DNA of 64,000 bases from Marinobacter sp. CHS3-4 (GCF_030053415.1 NZ_JASGBJ010000001.1:744001-808000); one strand, 5' to 3'; positions 17,600 to 27,296 are shown, counted from the first letter of the stretch. Made by a program: numbers and translations. The notes: generated from the letters alone by a model not told the origin.

Positions 17600-18343
17600 A
17601 TGAACGTGTATGAAACGGATGAGTTACTGAGCCAGTATCTGGACTTTCATTTCGGGGATAGTTATTTCGGGGTCGGCAATTATCCAGCTCATTGTGCTCG
17701 TATCTGCCAGGAACTAATGATGGGTCGCGACAAAGCCAAAGCTCTGGATCTGGGCTGTGCTGTGGGTCGCACCGCGCTGGAGCTTGGTAGAGTCTTTGAG
17801 AGCGTGGAAGGCGTCGATTTATCGCGAAGGTTTGTCGATGCCGCAAACACGATGCGCAAAGACGGCGCCATTGATTTCTTTCGCCGGGATGAAGGGGATT
17901 TGGGTCGTCGCGTAACCGTCAGTCTGGCTGACCTGGATCTTTCCCGAGCGGCGGACAAGGTGGCATTCTCAACCGGAGATGCCTGTCAGCTTTCTGAAAA
18001 CCATACAGGCTACGATCTGATTTTTGCCGGTAATCTGATTGATCGCCTGCAGGATCCAGGAGCCTTTCTTCGGGATATTCATCGCAGACTCACCGACACT
18101 GGGACCCTGGTGATCAGTTCACCTTATACGTTGCTGGAAGAGTTCACGCCACGGGCAAACTGGATTGGGGGGTTCGAACGCGGCGGCCAGCCCCGAACGG
18201 TTCTCGAGGGAATGCGGGAGATTCTGTCACACCACTTCGAAGAAATTCAGGAACCCCAGGATGTGCCGTTTGTGATTCGAGAAACCCGACGCAAATTCCA
18301 GCACACAGTGGCAGAGCTCACCGCCTGGCGTCGTCGCCAATAA
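17600..18343 (+). CDS. OvoA C-terminal-type methyltransferase (putative 4-mercaptohistidine N1-methyltransferase), stand-alone
   Basis: This 247-residue class I methyltransferase opens with YETDELLSQYLDFHFGD and YFGVGNYP, the typical entry to the C-terminal domain of ovothiol synthase OvoA. The SAM-binding motif is ALDLGCAVGRTALEL, followed by EGVDLS. In OvoA this domain is fused to the iron enzyme and methylates N1 of 4-mercaptohistidine. Here it is a separate protein directly after an EgtB/SenA-like iron enzyme, so the two probably act in one pathway. Its 3' end overlaps the convergent Hen1-like gene by 26 bases. Exact substrate (thiol or selenol histidine derivative) is unknown. Confidence 0.82.
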   Translation: MNVYETDELLSQYLDFHFGDSYFGVGNYPAHCARICQELMMGRDKAKALDLGCAVGRTALELGRVFESVEGVDLSRRFVDAANTMRKDGAIDFFRRDEGDLGRRVTVSLADLDLSRAADKVAFSTGDACQLSENHTGYDLIFAGNLIDRLQDPGAFLRDIHRRLTDTGTLVISSPYTLLEEFTPRANWIGGFERGGQPRTVLEGMREILSHHFEEIQEPQDVPFVIRETRRKFQHTVAELTAWRRRQ

Positions 18344-18992
18344 GTTTTTGGGCGTCTGCCAGCGAAAACAGGGCGGTTTGGGTCGGTTGGCCCAGACCGG
18401 CGGCGTATTCGCCGATGCCCCCGAAGGTGACGGTGTAACCGTTTCGCTGAGCCACGCCACGGGCCCATTTCTGAAACCGTTGGCGATCCCATTCAAACTT
18501 ATGATCGGGCTCACGGAATTCGCCTGGGGCGAGGTCATACAGTGGGTTGTACTCTTTGTTGGGTGTTGTCATAAGCAGGAATCCTGGGCGGTACTCGCCA
18601 AAGACGGTGCGCTCGACCTGCGACAACTGCTCCGGATTCACATGTTCGATGGTTTCGATCATTGCCGCGGCTTCGAATCCGCTCAGAGCGGGGTTGGCCT
18701 GGGTGTATGAGCCGCGAATGAGCTGAAGGCGATGAGGCGCATTCCGCAAATGGTTTCCGAGAATCTGTCTGGCCTGCTGTAACGATTGGCCAGACTGTTC
18801 CAGGCCGACAATGTGGGTGAAATGTGGATCGGCGAGTAACCTGTGAATCAATGAGCCAGAGCCGCAGCCAAGGTCCAGAACCCGCGTTGCCCCGGTGGAT
18901 TTCAGCATGCTGGCTGCCCGGTCCAGTCGCTCCTCATGCAGGGAGGTCATCTGGGTCATGGAGCTGTTGTTGCCGAAGGTCCTTTTTTGCAT
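18318..18992 (-). CDS. Hen1-like RNA 3'-terminal ribose 2'-O-methyltransferase, catalytic domain only
   Basis: The 224-residue protein has a SAM motif VLDLGCGSGSLIH (residues 38-50) and then the Hen1 hallmarks: ETIEH (E113, E116, H117), TTPNKEYN (142-149) and DHKFEW (H164). The ExxEH...H set binds the Mg/Mn ion that makes Hen1 specific for RNA 3' ends; the 51-residue E-to-H gap is close to the bacterial Hen1 gap I recall (52). Bacterial Hen1 normally has a large N-terminal half and a Pnkp partner for RNA repair; both are missing here. Its ATG overlaps the antiporter stop (TGATG), implying translational coupling. Confidence 0.8.
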   Translation of the reverse strand: MQKRTFGNNSSMTQMTSLHEERLDRAASMLKSTGATRVLDLGCGSGSLIHRLLADPHFTHIVGLEQSGQSLQQARQILGNHLRNAPHRLQLIRGSYTQANPALSGFEAAAMIETIEHVNPEQLSQVERTVFGEYRPGFLLMTTPNKEYNPLYDLAPGEFREPDHKFEWDRQRFQKWARGVAQRNGYTVTFGGIGEYAAGLGQPTQTALFSLADAQKLIGDDARR

Positions 18993-20572
18993 CAGGTCGT
19001 GCCGTGTTCGGGGGGTACAGGGTGATCAGGCCTCTTGCGCCTGAGTATCTGGCTTGCCAGCGCCACCCCGGTTTCGCTCATGGTCAGGTAGGCCTCGTCG
19101 GCGCCGGCGTCGCGGATCTGCTTGGCTTCATCTTCGTATAACGTGTGTGAGGCAATGAATCCGGTGAATCCATTTTTACGAAGGTTGCGCACGGCAATCA
19201 GTTTGCCTTCGATGTCGCCGCCCAAGGCGAGAATAACCGATTCCACTTGGGGCATCTGAAGGCCCTGCCAGAACGACGTATCCTCGGCGTCACCAAAGAC
19301 GACGTTGCGTCCCAGAGCCTGCTGCTGTGCAGTCTTTGTGGGGTCCGAATCCAGGCCCATGATTCGCGGTTCTTCTCCTGCAATTTCGTCATAGGCGGCG
19401 GTTCCGGTTCGCCCCATGCCCATCACCAGAACGCGGGTGTCGCCAAGGGAAATGGGCTGCTCATCCGGATGGCGCCGTTTGCTTTCAAACGGAATCAGGC
19501 GGTGGCTGAAGCGTTCGTAGATGGTGTGAGTGAAGCGATTGACGGGGGCTGAGATCACGAATGAGAGCGCCACGGTAATGGCGAGAGGCACCAGCCATTG
19601 TGGCAGCGCGACGCTGGCAACGATCAAGCCGAACTCGCTGTAGTTGGTCAACGAAAGCGTACTCAGAAAGCTGCTGCGAGCCTTCAGACGGAAGGCCAGT
19701 AGCAGGAAGAAAAAGAGCACGCCCTTCAATGGCAGGACCAGGGCGGCAACCACCGCGAACAGAAGCGCGTCAGATCCCGGCAGGCCGCCGATGCCGATCT
19801 GAAGGAAGAAGCCCACCAGAAACATTTCCTTAACGCTCCAGAGGGATTTGGCCAGCTCCTGTGACCTGGGATGGCTGGCCAGCATGGCACCAAAGACAAG
19901 CGCGCCGAGCTCTGAGCTCAACCCCACGGCCTCGAACCCGGCACCCCCAAGTACCAGGGCCAGTACCAACCCCAGCAGCACCAGCAGTTCATCGTGGCCA
20001 CTGGCATCCAGCAAACGGAACAGAGCCGGGCGTAGCAAGGGTAAGCCGAAGATCACCAATGCCCATTCCGACGGCGTCTGGCCGGCTGTGATACTCATCA
20101 CCACCAGCGCAATCAGGTCCTGCATAATCAGGATGCCGATGGCAACGCGGCCATGAAATGCCCGCAGTTCACGCTTGGCTTCAAGCACTTTGGCGGCCAG
20201 AACGGTGCTTGAGAACGACAGGGCGATGGCCAGCAGCAGCGATGTCTGCCAGTCCAGATCCATGATCAGGTAAAGGCCCGGGGTGAAAATGCCGCAGGTA
20301 ATGGCGAAGTGCAGCAGGCTGCCGCCGATGACTTCAGGGCTGATGATAGAGCGCAGTTTCAGCTTCAGCCCGACGGTAAACAGCAGCAGAAGCACGCCAA
20401 TATGCGCGATATGGTTCAGGACTTCGGTAGAGCCCACGTCGATGGGAGTGACCGAAGACAGGCCACTGAGAAGGAATCCTGCGCACAGGTAGCCGACGAG
20501 GGGCGGGAGGCCAATGGCCTTGACCAGAAGGCCAAGGCCGAATGCAAAAGAAATCCAGACGGCTTCAGACAT
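18992..20572 (-). CDS. Kef/YbaL-type K+/H+ antiporter with TrkA-N domain
   Basis: The 526-residue protein has a 12-13 helix CPA2 antiporter domain (about 1-370), with LSFSSTVLAAKVLE and GALVFGAMLASHP among conserved segments, and a C-terminal nucleotide-binding TrkA-N domain beginning VLVMGMGRTGTAAYDEI. Kef-type proteins export K+ in exchange for H+ and are gated by nucleotides or glutathione adducts through the TrkA-N domain. It belongs to the RosB/YbaL branch by domain order. It is the promoter-proximal gene of a two-gene unit with the Hen1-like methyltransferase. Confidence 0.9.
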   Translation of the reverse strand: MSEAVWISFAFGLGLLVKAIGLPPLVGYLCAGFLLSGLSSVTPIDVGSTEVLNHIAHIGVLLLLFTVGLKLKLRSIISPEVIGGSLLHFAITCGIFTPGLYLIMDLDWQTSLLLAIALSFSSTVLAAKVLEAKRELRAFHGRVAIGILIMQDLIALVVMSITAGQTPSEWALVIFGLPLLRPALFRLLDASGHDELLVLLGLVLALVLGGAGFEAVGLSSELGALVFGAMLASHPRSQELAKSLWSVKEMFLVGFFLQIGIGGLPGSDALLFAVVAALVLPLKGVLFFFLLLAFRLKARSSFLSTLSLTNYSEFGLIVASVALPQWLVPLAITVALSFVISAPVNRFTHTIYERFSHRLIPFESKRRHPDEQPISLGDTRVLVMGMGRTGTAAYDEIAGEEPRIMGLDSDPTKTAQQQALGRNVVFGDAEDTSFWQGLQMPQVESVILALGGDIEGKLIAVRNLRKNGFTGFIASHTLYEDEAKQIRDAGADEAYLTMSETGVALASQILRRKRPDHPVPPEHGTT

Positions 20573-20609
20573 GGGTGACGCTAGGTTAGTGGCTTGGACT
20601 TGGCCTAGG

Positions 20610-21554
20610 CTAGCGTGTTTTCACCGACTCGGCCAGAAACAGGCGGAACAGTTCGGCGGATTCTTCCGGTGCTTCGATCATCGGAGCGTGGCCGATGCCA
20701 TCGAGCATGACTTTGCGAGCATCCGGTATTTGCTGAACAAACACGTCCGCATTCCGTGGGTCTGTGATGCGATCTTCTTTGCCCCAGATAATCAGTACCG
20801 GTGCTTCGATAGCGGTGATGCTCTCTTGAAACTGTGCCGCCATGGTGCTGTCACGGATGTCGTTGAAGATCACCGTGTTGACTTCCTTGTTCGCAATGGC
20901 TTTTTCTTCCATCACGCTGTAGACCGGCCAGGGCACGAAGGGCTTTTCCTCCAGCGCAAAATCGATCAGCTTTTCAAGGTCGCCTTCTTTGGTCGGGATC
21001 AGGGGATTGTCCCCCGCCACCATTTGTTCGGATAGATCAGACTCGTAAGCCCAGATGCCGGCTGGATCAAACAGGACGGCTGACTGGATCTGATCGGGAT
21101 ACCTGGCGGCATAGAGTGCCGTGATGGCGCCACCCATGGAATTGCCCATCATGTGAAACCGGCCCAGGTTCAGTTGCGACAGAATTCTTTCCAGTCGCAC
21201 GGCTTGTTCATCAAAGTGGTAACCGATGTCCAGCGGCTTACTGCTGTCGCCATGGCCAGGCAGATCGACGGCGTAGACATTGAACTCGTCCGTCAGTTGC
21301 CTCGCCAGGCGAGTCCAGTTGTCTTTGTTGGCGCCGAAGCCGTGGATCATCACGATGGTGTCGCCATCCACGGGCTCTTCATTTTTCAGGTAGGCAATGT
21401 CGAGACCGTCCACCGTCAGAGAAGCCGTCTGCAGGCCAGCCCCAGAGCGTTCCCAGGCGATGGCTTTGTCATAGAGCGTTTGCCTGGAGCAGGCGCTGAT
21501 CAGCAATGCGGAGATCAGAATTGCGATCAGAGATAAAGCAGACCTGGATATCAT
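20610..21554 (-). CDS. Alpha/beta-hydrolase lipoprotein
   Basis: The 314-residue protein has a signal peptide ending in the lipobox LISAC, so it is probably attached to the envelope. The alpha/beta-hydrolase fold shows the oxyanion segment HGFGANKDNW, the nucleophile elbow GNSMGG, an acid near IWGKEDRITD and the histidine in DGIGHAPMIEAP. The domain order resembles lipases/esterases of the LipG or monoacylglycerol-lipase type. Its ATG overlaps the purD stop by four bases, so it is co-transcribed at the end of the purHD operon, although no purine role is evident. Confidence 0.82.
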   Translation of the reverse strand: MISRSALSLIAILISALLISACSRQTLYDKAIAWERSGAGLQTASLTVDGLDIAYLKNEEPVDGDTIVMIHGFGANKDNWTRLARQLTDEFNVYAVDLPGHGDSSKPLDIGYHFDEQAVRLERILSQLNLGRFHMMGNSMGGAITALYAARYPDQIQSAVLFDPAGIWAYESDLSEQMVAGDNPLIPTKEGDLEKLIDFALEEKPFVPWPVYSVMEEKAIANKEVNTVIFNDIRDSTMAAQFQESITAIEAPVLIIWGKEDRITDPRNADVFVQQIPDARKVMLDGIGHAPMIEAPEESAELFRLFLAESVKTR

Positions 21555-22837
21555 GAATTTTCCCTTTCAATGGCGCGAAAGCCGATATCCGAGCGACAGA
21601 ATACATCGTCCCACTGGATAGCCCGTGCCAGGTTGTACGCCCTCTGCTGGGCTTCAGTGACGGTGTTGCCGAGTGCGGTGGCGCAGAGTACGCGGCCGCC
21701 GTTGGTGACCACCTGATCGCCGTTCAGGCGGGTACCCGCGTGGAATACCTTTTCGCCGTCGGTTTCGCTTTCCGGAAGACCAGAAATGACATCGCCTTTA
21801 CGGTAGGAGCCTGGGTAGCCACCGGCTGCCAACACGATGCCTACAGAGGCGCGGTCATCCCACTGGGAGTCACACTGATTCAGCTTGCCATCAATGGCCG
21901 CATTGCAGAGTTCGACCAGATCCGACTTCATGCGCAGCATGATTGGCTGGGTTTCCGGGTCGCCGAAGCGGCAGTTGAATTCGATAACTTTGGGTGCGCC
22001 GCTGGTATCGATCATCAGACCGGCGTAAAGAAACCCTTTGTAAGGGTGACCTTCGGCCGCCATGCCCCGGACTGTGGGGTAAATCACTTCATCCATGATG
22101 CGTTGGTGTACCTCGTCGGTGACCACCGGTGCTGGCGAATAGGCACCCATGCCGCCGGTGTTGGGGCCGGTATCACCGTTACCGACGCGCTTGTGATCCT
22201 GAGAGGTGGCCATAGGCAGTACGTTCTGACCATCCACCATCACGATGAAGCTTGCTTCTTCGCCGTCGAGGAATTCTTCAACAACCACACGGCTGCCCGC
22301 CTCACCAAAGGCGTTCCCGGCCAGCATGTCACGCACGGCGTCTTCAGCTTCCTGAAGGGTCATGGCCACGATCACGCCTTTGCCAGCGGCCAGGCCGTCC
22401 GCCTTTATCACGATCGGCGCTCCTTGCTGGCGAACATAGGCCAGGGCGTCGTCTACGTCAGTGAAGTTAGCGTAGGCGGCGGTCGGAATCTTCTGGCGGT
22501 CCAGAAAGTCCTTGGTGAAGGCTTTGGAGCCTTCCAGTTGCGCGGCGCCAGCGGTGGGGCCGAAGACGCGCAGACCGCGCTCTTCAAACAGGTCAACAAT
22601 GCCTTCGACCAGCGGGGCTTCCGGGCCAACAATGGTCAGGCCAACGCCGTTTGCAGCCGCAAAGTCTGCGAGGCCTTTCAGGTCGAGCACGTCAATGTTG
22701 ATGTTTTCCAGGCCCGGCTCGCGGGCGGTACCCGCATTGCCGGGCGCCACGAACACGCGGTCAGCCTGAGGAGATCGGGCCGCTTTCCACGCCAGTGCGT
22801 GTTCACGACCGCCAGAACCTATGACCAGAACATTCAT
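21551..22837 (-). CDS. purD: Phosphoribosylamine-glycine ligase
   Basis: PurD makes glycinamide ribonucleotide from phosphoribosylamine, glycine and ATP, the second step of purine synthesis. The 428-residue protein starts MNVLVIGSGGREHALAWK and contains the ATP-grasp domain (KADGLAAGKGVIVA), the GNGDTGPNTGGMGAYSPAP loop and FNCRFGDPETQ. The internal ATG 22837 is chosen because it begins the conserved N-terminus; a longer reading has no homology-like extension. It follows purH by 19 bases and overlaps the hydrolase gene by four. Confidence 0.97.
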   Translation of the reverse strand: MNVLVIGSGGREHALAWKAARSPQADRVFVAPGNAGTAREPGLENINIDVLDLKGLADFAAANGVGLTIVGPEAPLVEGIVDLFEERGLRVFGPTAGAAQLEGSKAFTKDFLDRQKIPTAAYANFTDVDDALAYVRQQGAPIVIKADGLAAGKGVIVAMTLQEAEDAVRDMLAGNAFGEAGSRVVVEEFLDGEEASFIVMVDGQNVLPMATSQDHKRVGNGDTGPNTGGMGAYSPAPVVTDEVHQRIMDEVIYPTVRGMAAEGHPYKGFLYAGLMIDTSGAPKVIEFNCRFGDPETQPIMLRMKSDLVELCNAAIDGKLNQCDSQWDDRASVGIVLAAGGYPGSYRKGDVISGLPESETDGEKVFHAGTRLNGDQVVTNGGRVLCATALGNTVTEAQQRAYNLARAIQWDDVFCRSDIGFRAIERENS

Positions 22838-22856
22838 CGCAATTCTCCCTCTGGGC

Positions 22857-24437
22857 TTAGTGGCGGAAATGGCGCATGCCGGTGAAGACCATGGCGATGC
22901 CATGCTCGTTGGCGGCGTCGATCACTTCCTGGTCGCGCATGGAGCCGCCCGGCTGAATCACTGCGGTGATGCCTGCGGCAGCCGCTGCGTCGATACCGTC
23001 CCGGAATGGGAAGAAAGCGTCGGAAGCCATCACCGAGCCTTTTACTTCCAGATTCTCGTCCGCCGCTTTGATACCGGCGATTTTGGCGCTGTAGACGCGA
23101 CTCATCTGTCCGGCGCCAACGCCGATGGTGCGACCGGCGCGGGCGTAGACGATGGCGTTGGATTTCACGTACTTGGCCACTTCCCAGGCGAACAGCAGGT
23201 CGTTCAGTTCCTGTTCGGTGGGCTGGCGCTCGGTGACCATCTTGACGTCTTCCATGGCCACCATGCCCAGATCCCGATCCTGAACCAGCAGGCCACCAGT
23301 GACACGTTTGAAGTCCATGGTTTGGGCGCGGTTGCCATCGAACTCGCCGCACGCCAGCAGGCGAACGTTCTTCTTGGCGGCCACCAGTTCCACCGCTTCC
23401 GGCGCGATGGTGGGTGCGATGATCACTTCCACAAACTGCCGATCCACAATGGCCCTGGCGGTGGCCGCATCCAGTTCACGGTTGAAGGCAATGATGCCGC
23501 CAAACGCCGAGGTGGGGTCAGTGGCAAACGCCAGGTCATATGCCTGGGCGATATCGGTGCCAATGGCAACGCCACAGGGGTTGGCGTGCTTGACGATGAC
23601 ACAGGCCGGATCGGCAAAGGGCTTGACGCATTCCAGCGCGGCGTCGGTGTCGGCGACGTTGTTGTAGGACAGTTCTTTGCCCTGCAATTGTTTGGCGGTC
23701 GCGACGCAGGCTTCTTTCGGATACTTCTCAGCGTAGAAAGCAGCGCGCTGATGAGGGTTCTCGCCATAACGCATGTCCTGAACCTTCACATACTGACTGT
23801 TGAAGGTGCGTGGGAAGTCGGCGTTATCGTTATCAGCGGTGCGACCGCCAAGGTAGTTGGCAATGGCGCCATCGTAACCGGCGGTGTGTTCGAAGGCCTT
23901 CACGGCCAGGTCAAACCGGGTGGCGTGTGTCAGTTCGCCGTCATGGGCTTCCAGCTCTTTCAGTACCCGACCGTAATCCGACGCATTGACCACAATGGCG
24001 ACGTCGGCGTGGTTTTTGGCGGCGGCACGCACCATCGTTGGCCCGCCGATATCAATGTTCTCAATGGCGGTGGCCAGATCGCAGTCCGGTTTTGCCACGG
24101 TTTCCTCGAAGGGGTAAAGGTTGACCACAACCATGTCGATGGGCTGAATGTCATGTTCCTTCATCACCGCGTCGTCAGTGCCGCGACGGCCCAGAATGCC
24201 ACCGTGAATCTTGGGATGCAGGGTCTTAACCCGGCCGTCCATCATCTCTGGAAAGCCGGTGTGGTCACTGACTTCGGTAACCGGTACCTGGTTGTCTTTC
24301 AGCAATCGGAAGGTGCCGCCGGTAGACAGCAATTCAATGCCTCGCTCGGTGAGGGCGCGGCCGAACTCGACAATGCCGGTTTTATCGGAAACGCTGATCA
24401 AGGCGCGACGAACGGGGGTATTAGCCTGATTTGCCAT
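22857..24437 (-). CDS. purH: Bifunctional AICAR formyltransferase/IMP cyclohydrolase
   Basis: PurH carries out the last two steps of IMP synthesis. The 526-residue length is standard. The N-terminal cyclohydrolase domain begins [18 protein letters not shown], and the C-terminal transformylase contains [11 protein letters not shown] and [11 protein letters not shown]. It is preceded by fis with an 82-base gap that includes a weak GGCCTC/GAGGCC inverted repeat, and is followed by purD. The order dusB-fis-purH-purD is the one found in Pseudomonas and its relatives. Confidence 0.98.
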   Translation of the reverse strand: MANQANTPVRRALISVSDKTGIVEFGRALTERGIELLSTGGTFRLLKDNQVPVTEVSDHTGFPEMMDGRVKTLHPKIHGGILGRRGTDDAVMKEHDIQPIDMVVVNLYPFEETVAKPDCDLATAIENIDIGGPTMVRAAAKNHADVAIVVNASDYGRVLKELEAHDGELTHATRFDLAVKAFEHTAGYDGAIANYLGGRTADNDNADFPRTFNSQYVKVQDMRYGENPHQRAAFYAEKYPKEACVATAKQLQGKELSYNNVADTDAALECVKPFADPACVIVKHANPCGVAIGTDIAQAYDLAFATDPTSAFGGIIAFNRELDAATARAIVDRQFVEVIIAPTIAPEAVELVAAKKNVRLLACGEFDGNRAQTMDFKRVTGGLLVQDRDLGMVAMEDVKMVTERQPTEQELNDLLFAWEVAKYVKSNAIVYARAGRTIGVGAGQMSRVYSAKIAGIKAADENLEVKGSVMASDAFFPFRDGIDAAAAAGITAVIQPGGSMRDQEVIDAANEHGIAMVFTGMRHFRH

Positions 24438-24519
24438 GGTTCACTTTTCTGCCGGGTATGAACGAATGAAGGCCTCGCGAATGGTTCCGGGAGGCCCTCC
24501 TAAAAACTGGGTTGCTCGA

Positions 24520-24837
24520 TTATAGCAAACCGTACTGCTTGAGCTTCTTGCGCAACGTCCCGCGGTTTAGCCCAAGCATGGTAGACGCGCGGGTCTGGTT
24601 ATTGCGGGTATACTTCATGACCTGCTCCAGCAGAGGCGCTTCTACCTCTGAGAGCACCAGCTGATAAACCTCGGTGACCGGGGCGCCATCCAGCTGGGCG
24701 AAGTAGTTTTTCAGTGCAACTTCAACGCTGTCGCGCAGGGTTACCGAGTTGCCGCTGCTGTTCATCGTCTGCAACTGATGAATGTCATCGTTGGCGGGTT
24801 GGGCGGTGTTGTCTTTGGCCAAAGTGTCAGCGGTCAT
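24520..24837 (-). CDS. fis: DNA-binding protein Fis
   Basis: Fis is a nucleoid-associated protein that bends DNA and activates rRNA and other growth-linked promoters. The 105-residue protein ends with the conserved helix-turn-helix [20 protein letters not shown]; the N-terminal 45 residues are variable, as in other gammaproteobacteria outside the enterics. Its ATG overlaps the dusB stop (ATGA), preserving the classic dusB-fis operon. Confidence 0.96.
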   Translation of the reverse strand: MTADTLAKDNTAQPANDDIHQLQTMNSSGNSVTLRDSVEVALKNYFAQLDGAPVTEVYQLVLSEVEAPLLEQVMKYTRNNQTRASTMLGLNRGTLRKKLKQYGLL

Positions 24838-25832
24838 GCTGCGAATACCTCTCCATTTCGAATGCTTGCAAAGTACTGTTGAATGCTTTCTGCCTGCTCT
24901 AACGGGTCATCAATGGCGTTAAAGCGTTTTCGGAATAGCTTGTCTTCGTCGTGGGACTGCAGGTACCAGCCCACGTGTTTTCTGGCGATACGCACACCCA
25001 TGGGCATGCCGTAGAAATCGTGCAGGGCATCCAGATGCTCTAGCAGGATGGCCTCTACCTCTTCCACTGGCGGTTCCGCCAGGTGTTCTCCGGTTTCCAG
25101 AAAATGCTGGATCTCCCGGAATATCCAGGGGCGGCCCTGGGCGCCGCGGCCAATCAGCAAGCCATCAGCGCCGGTATGGCGGAGTACCTGATGGGCTTTT
25201 TCAGCGCTGCAGATGTCGCCGTTGGCGAACACCGGAATGCTGACCTGCTCCTTCACGGCGGCGATGGTGTCGTACTCGGCCTCGCCCTTGTACGCATCCG
25301 CCCGGGTGCGGCCATGTACCGCAAGAGCCTTAATGCCCGCATCTTCTGCCATTCTGGCAATCAGCGGAGCGTTACGGTGATCCCGGTCCCAGCCCGTACG
25401 CATTTTTAGCGTGACCGGAATGTCCACCGACGCGACGACCGCTTCCAGGATATCCCTGACCAGCGCTTCGTCTTTCATCAATGCAGAGCCCGCTGCCTTG
25501 TTGCAGACTTTTTTCGCCGGGCAACCCATATTGATGTCGATGATCTGGGCACCGGATTCGGCATTCAGTCTGGCAGCGTTGGCCAGCATATCTGGATCAC
25601 CGCCGGCGATCTGCACCGACCGGGGTTCTGGCTCGCCGTCATGATTCATGCGTGTCCGCGACTTGCGGGTATGCCAGAGCTTGCTGTCTGCGATCACCAT
25701 TTCGGACACGGCCAGCCCCGCACCCATGCGCCTGCACAGCAGGCGAAAGGGGCGATCAGTCACTCCGGCCATGGGCGCGACGATCAACGAGTTCGGCAAT
25801 GTGTACGGCCCGATGGTTGCCGTTGGCAGCAT
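24834..25832 (-). CDS. dusB: tRNA-dihydrouridine synthase B
   Basis: DusB is a flavoenzyme that reduces specific uridines to dihydrouridine in the tRNA D-loop. The 332-residue protein opens with the FMN-binding [12 protein letters not shown] and carries the catalytic cysteine in [18 protein letters not shown]; later FANGDI and [14 protein letters not shown] are typical. The ATG at 25832 begins the family-conserved IGPYTLPN; a 34-residue upstream extension from GTG 25934 looks non-coding. It leads the dusB-fis operon, with about 216 bases to the DUF3426 gene. Confidence 0.95.
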   Translation of the reverse strand: MLPTATIGPYTLPNSLIVAPMAGVTDRPFRLLCRRMGAGLAVSEMVIADSKLWHTRKSRTRMNHDGEPEPRSVQIAGGDPDMLANAARLNAESGAQIIDINMGCPAKKVCNKAAGSALMKDEALVRDILEAVVASVDIPVTLKMRTGWDRDHRNAPLIARMAEDAGIKALAVHGRTRADAYKGEAEYDTIAAVKEQVSIPVFANGDICSAEKAHQVLRHTGADGLLIGRGAQGRPWIFREIQHFLETGEHLAEPPVEEVEAILLEHLDALHDFYGMPMGVRIARKHVGWYLQSHDEDKLFRKRFNAIDDPLEQAESIQQYFASIRNGEVFAA

Positions 25833-26048
25833 AGTCTCAGTCCGTGTTGATACAGAATCAGCGAGAACGGATGACAAGGATTGCTCAATAAGTAACCGAT
25901 TGCCATCCGAAAGGCGGTAATGATACCGCCGCACAGGATGGTATTGAAGGGGAGAGCCCCTGAAAAAATTGATTATTTTTCGCTCTTTCTGGTTGACTTT
26001 TGTCCGACCCAGTGGCGAAGGCAGTTGAAGAAACCGGCGTATGCCGGA

Positions 26049-27296
26049 TCAGGGCGAGTGGGCCCGGAAGGCAATGTTGTAGTTCACCGCGTCTTTGCCG
26101 GGATCACGAATGTTGATCACGATCCGCACCGGGGTGTCGATGGGCATGGCTTCCAGATCTTTGCCATCGCCCGCCAGATATTCTTCCGGCGTAAACACGC
26201 TTTGCGCGACCACGTCGTTATTCAGGTTGGCAAACGTCAGGGCAATGGCCGGGAAAGGCTGCTCGAAAGAGGCCCGGTTGATAATGACCGCATCCACGAT
26301 CAGCTGGCTGCGGTTTTCCGGATTGGTCTTGACCACCAGTTTGCGGCTCTGAATGGACTGGACATCAATGAGCGGTTTGAGTTCGCAGTCAAACATCTCG
26401 CAGCCTTTTTCATAAAAAGGGCGCAGCTGAGGGATGGCTGACAGGCGATCAAACTGAAACCAGACCACCTGGGAAACCAGTGCACCAATCAGTGCCACCA
26501 CAACCAGGAACCAGAGGACGCCTCGTAACCGACCGCTGCCGCCACCGGACACACCAATGGGTTCGCGGCGCAGGTTTTGATAAGGCGATTCGCTGACGCG
26601 CGGGCCGTTGTCCGGCTCGGGCTCGTCCAGATCGTAGTCAAAATCGGAAGATTCGGGCTCGTCGATAAAAAAGCCGTCGTAATCGTCTGTCCGCGGCTCT
26701 GGCTCTGGTTCGGGCTCTGGCTTGGGTGCCGGTTCAGGCGCTTTTGGTGGCGCTGACTCCTCTTTTGCTTTGGTTTGAGGTTCCGGATCGGGTTTGGAGT
26801 TTGGCTGAGGCTTTGGTTCTGGTTTGGACGGCGCGGTCGGTTCCGGCTCTGAAGCCGGCGCGTCGTCGTCAGACAGAATGTCTTCGGCCCAGCTTTCATC
26901 CACCGTGTTTTCTGAATCGTCTTCGTCTTCTGCTCCAAACGCTGAGGTTTTTCCAGGTTCGTCCACAGAGCGGAAGCTGTCACTCAATTCATCGTCAGAG
27001 AAGGTCAGCTTGGTTCCCGTGTAAGTGCTTTCTGCGGCGTCTTCTTCCGGGTTGTCGGCGAATACGAAATCTTCTTCGGAGCTGGTTGTTTCACTATCTT
27101 GATCTTGGGGGGCTGCTTCCGGCTGTTTCTCCGGTGCAGGGGATGTCGACTCGTCGATTCTGTGCTCGAGGGCATTGAACACCGACATGCAATTTCCACA
27201 GCGAACCTTGCCGTTCGCCACGCCCAGTTGCGCGTCTGTCACCCGGAACCGGGTGTCACATTTTGGGCACTGAGTCTGTAAGCTGCTCTGGGTCAT
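26049..27296 (-). CDS. Zinc-ribbon and DUF3426 membrane protein
   Basis: The 415-residue protein starts with an MJ0042-type zinc finger (QCPKCDTRFRV...VRCGNC), followed by a long acidic, proline-rich low-complexity linker (about residues 45-240, dominated by EPEP, KPEP and SE runs), one transmembrane helix (about 255-275) and a C-terminal DUF3426 domain. It is found between prmA and dusB in many pseudomonads and is of unknown function. The architecture suggests a cytoplasmic metal or nucleic-acid-binding tip linked to a periplasmic sensor-like domain. Confidence 0.85.
   Translation of the reverse strand: MTQSSLQTQCPKCDTRFRVTDAQLGVANGKVRCGNCMSVFNALEHRIDESTSPAPEKQPEAAPQDQDSETTSSEEDFVFADNPEEDAAESTYTGTKLTFSDDELSDSFRSVDEPGKTSAFGAEDEDDSENTVDESWAEDILSDDDAPASEPEPTAPSKPEPKPQPNSKPDPEPQTKAKEESAPPKAPEPAPKPEPEPEPEPRTDDYDGFFIDEPESSDFDYDLDEPEPDNGPRVSESPYQNLRREPIGVSGGGSGRLRGVLWFLVVVALIGALVSQVVWFQFDRLSAIPQLRPFYEKGCEMFDCELKPLIDVQSIQSRKLVVKTNPENRSQLIVDAVIINRASFEQPFPAIALTFANLNNDVVAQSVFTPEEYLAGDGKDLEAMPIDTPVRIVINIRDPGKDAVNYNIAFRAHSP

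Noticed and set aside
21740..22885. 381-residue frame antisense to purD
   Set aside because: Shadow frame; purD motifs on the other strand are unambiguous.
22821..24461. 546-residue frame antisense to purH
   Set aside because: Shadow of a G+C-rich housekeeping gene, Gly/His/Val-rich, with no family motif; purH is certain.
24465..24500. Terminator between fis and purH
   Set aside because: The GGCCTC/GAGGCC repeat has a long loop and no T-run, and fis-purH continuity is expected.
26640..26860. Possible tandem repeat or CRISPR-like array
   Set aside because: It is the Pro/Glu/Lys-rich linker of the DUF3426 protein; units are irregular and in frame, with no spacers.
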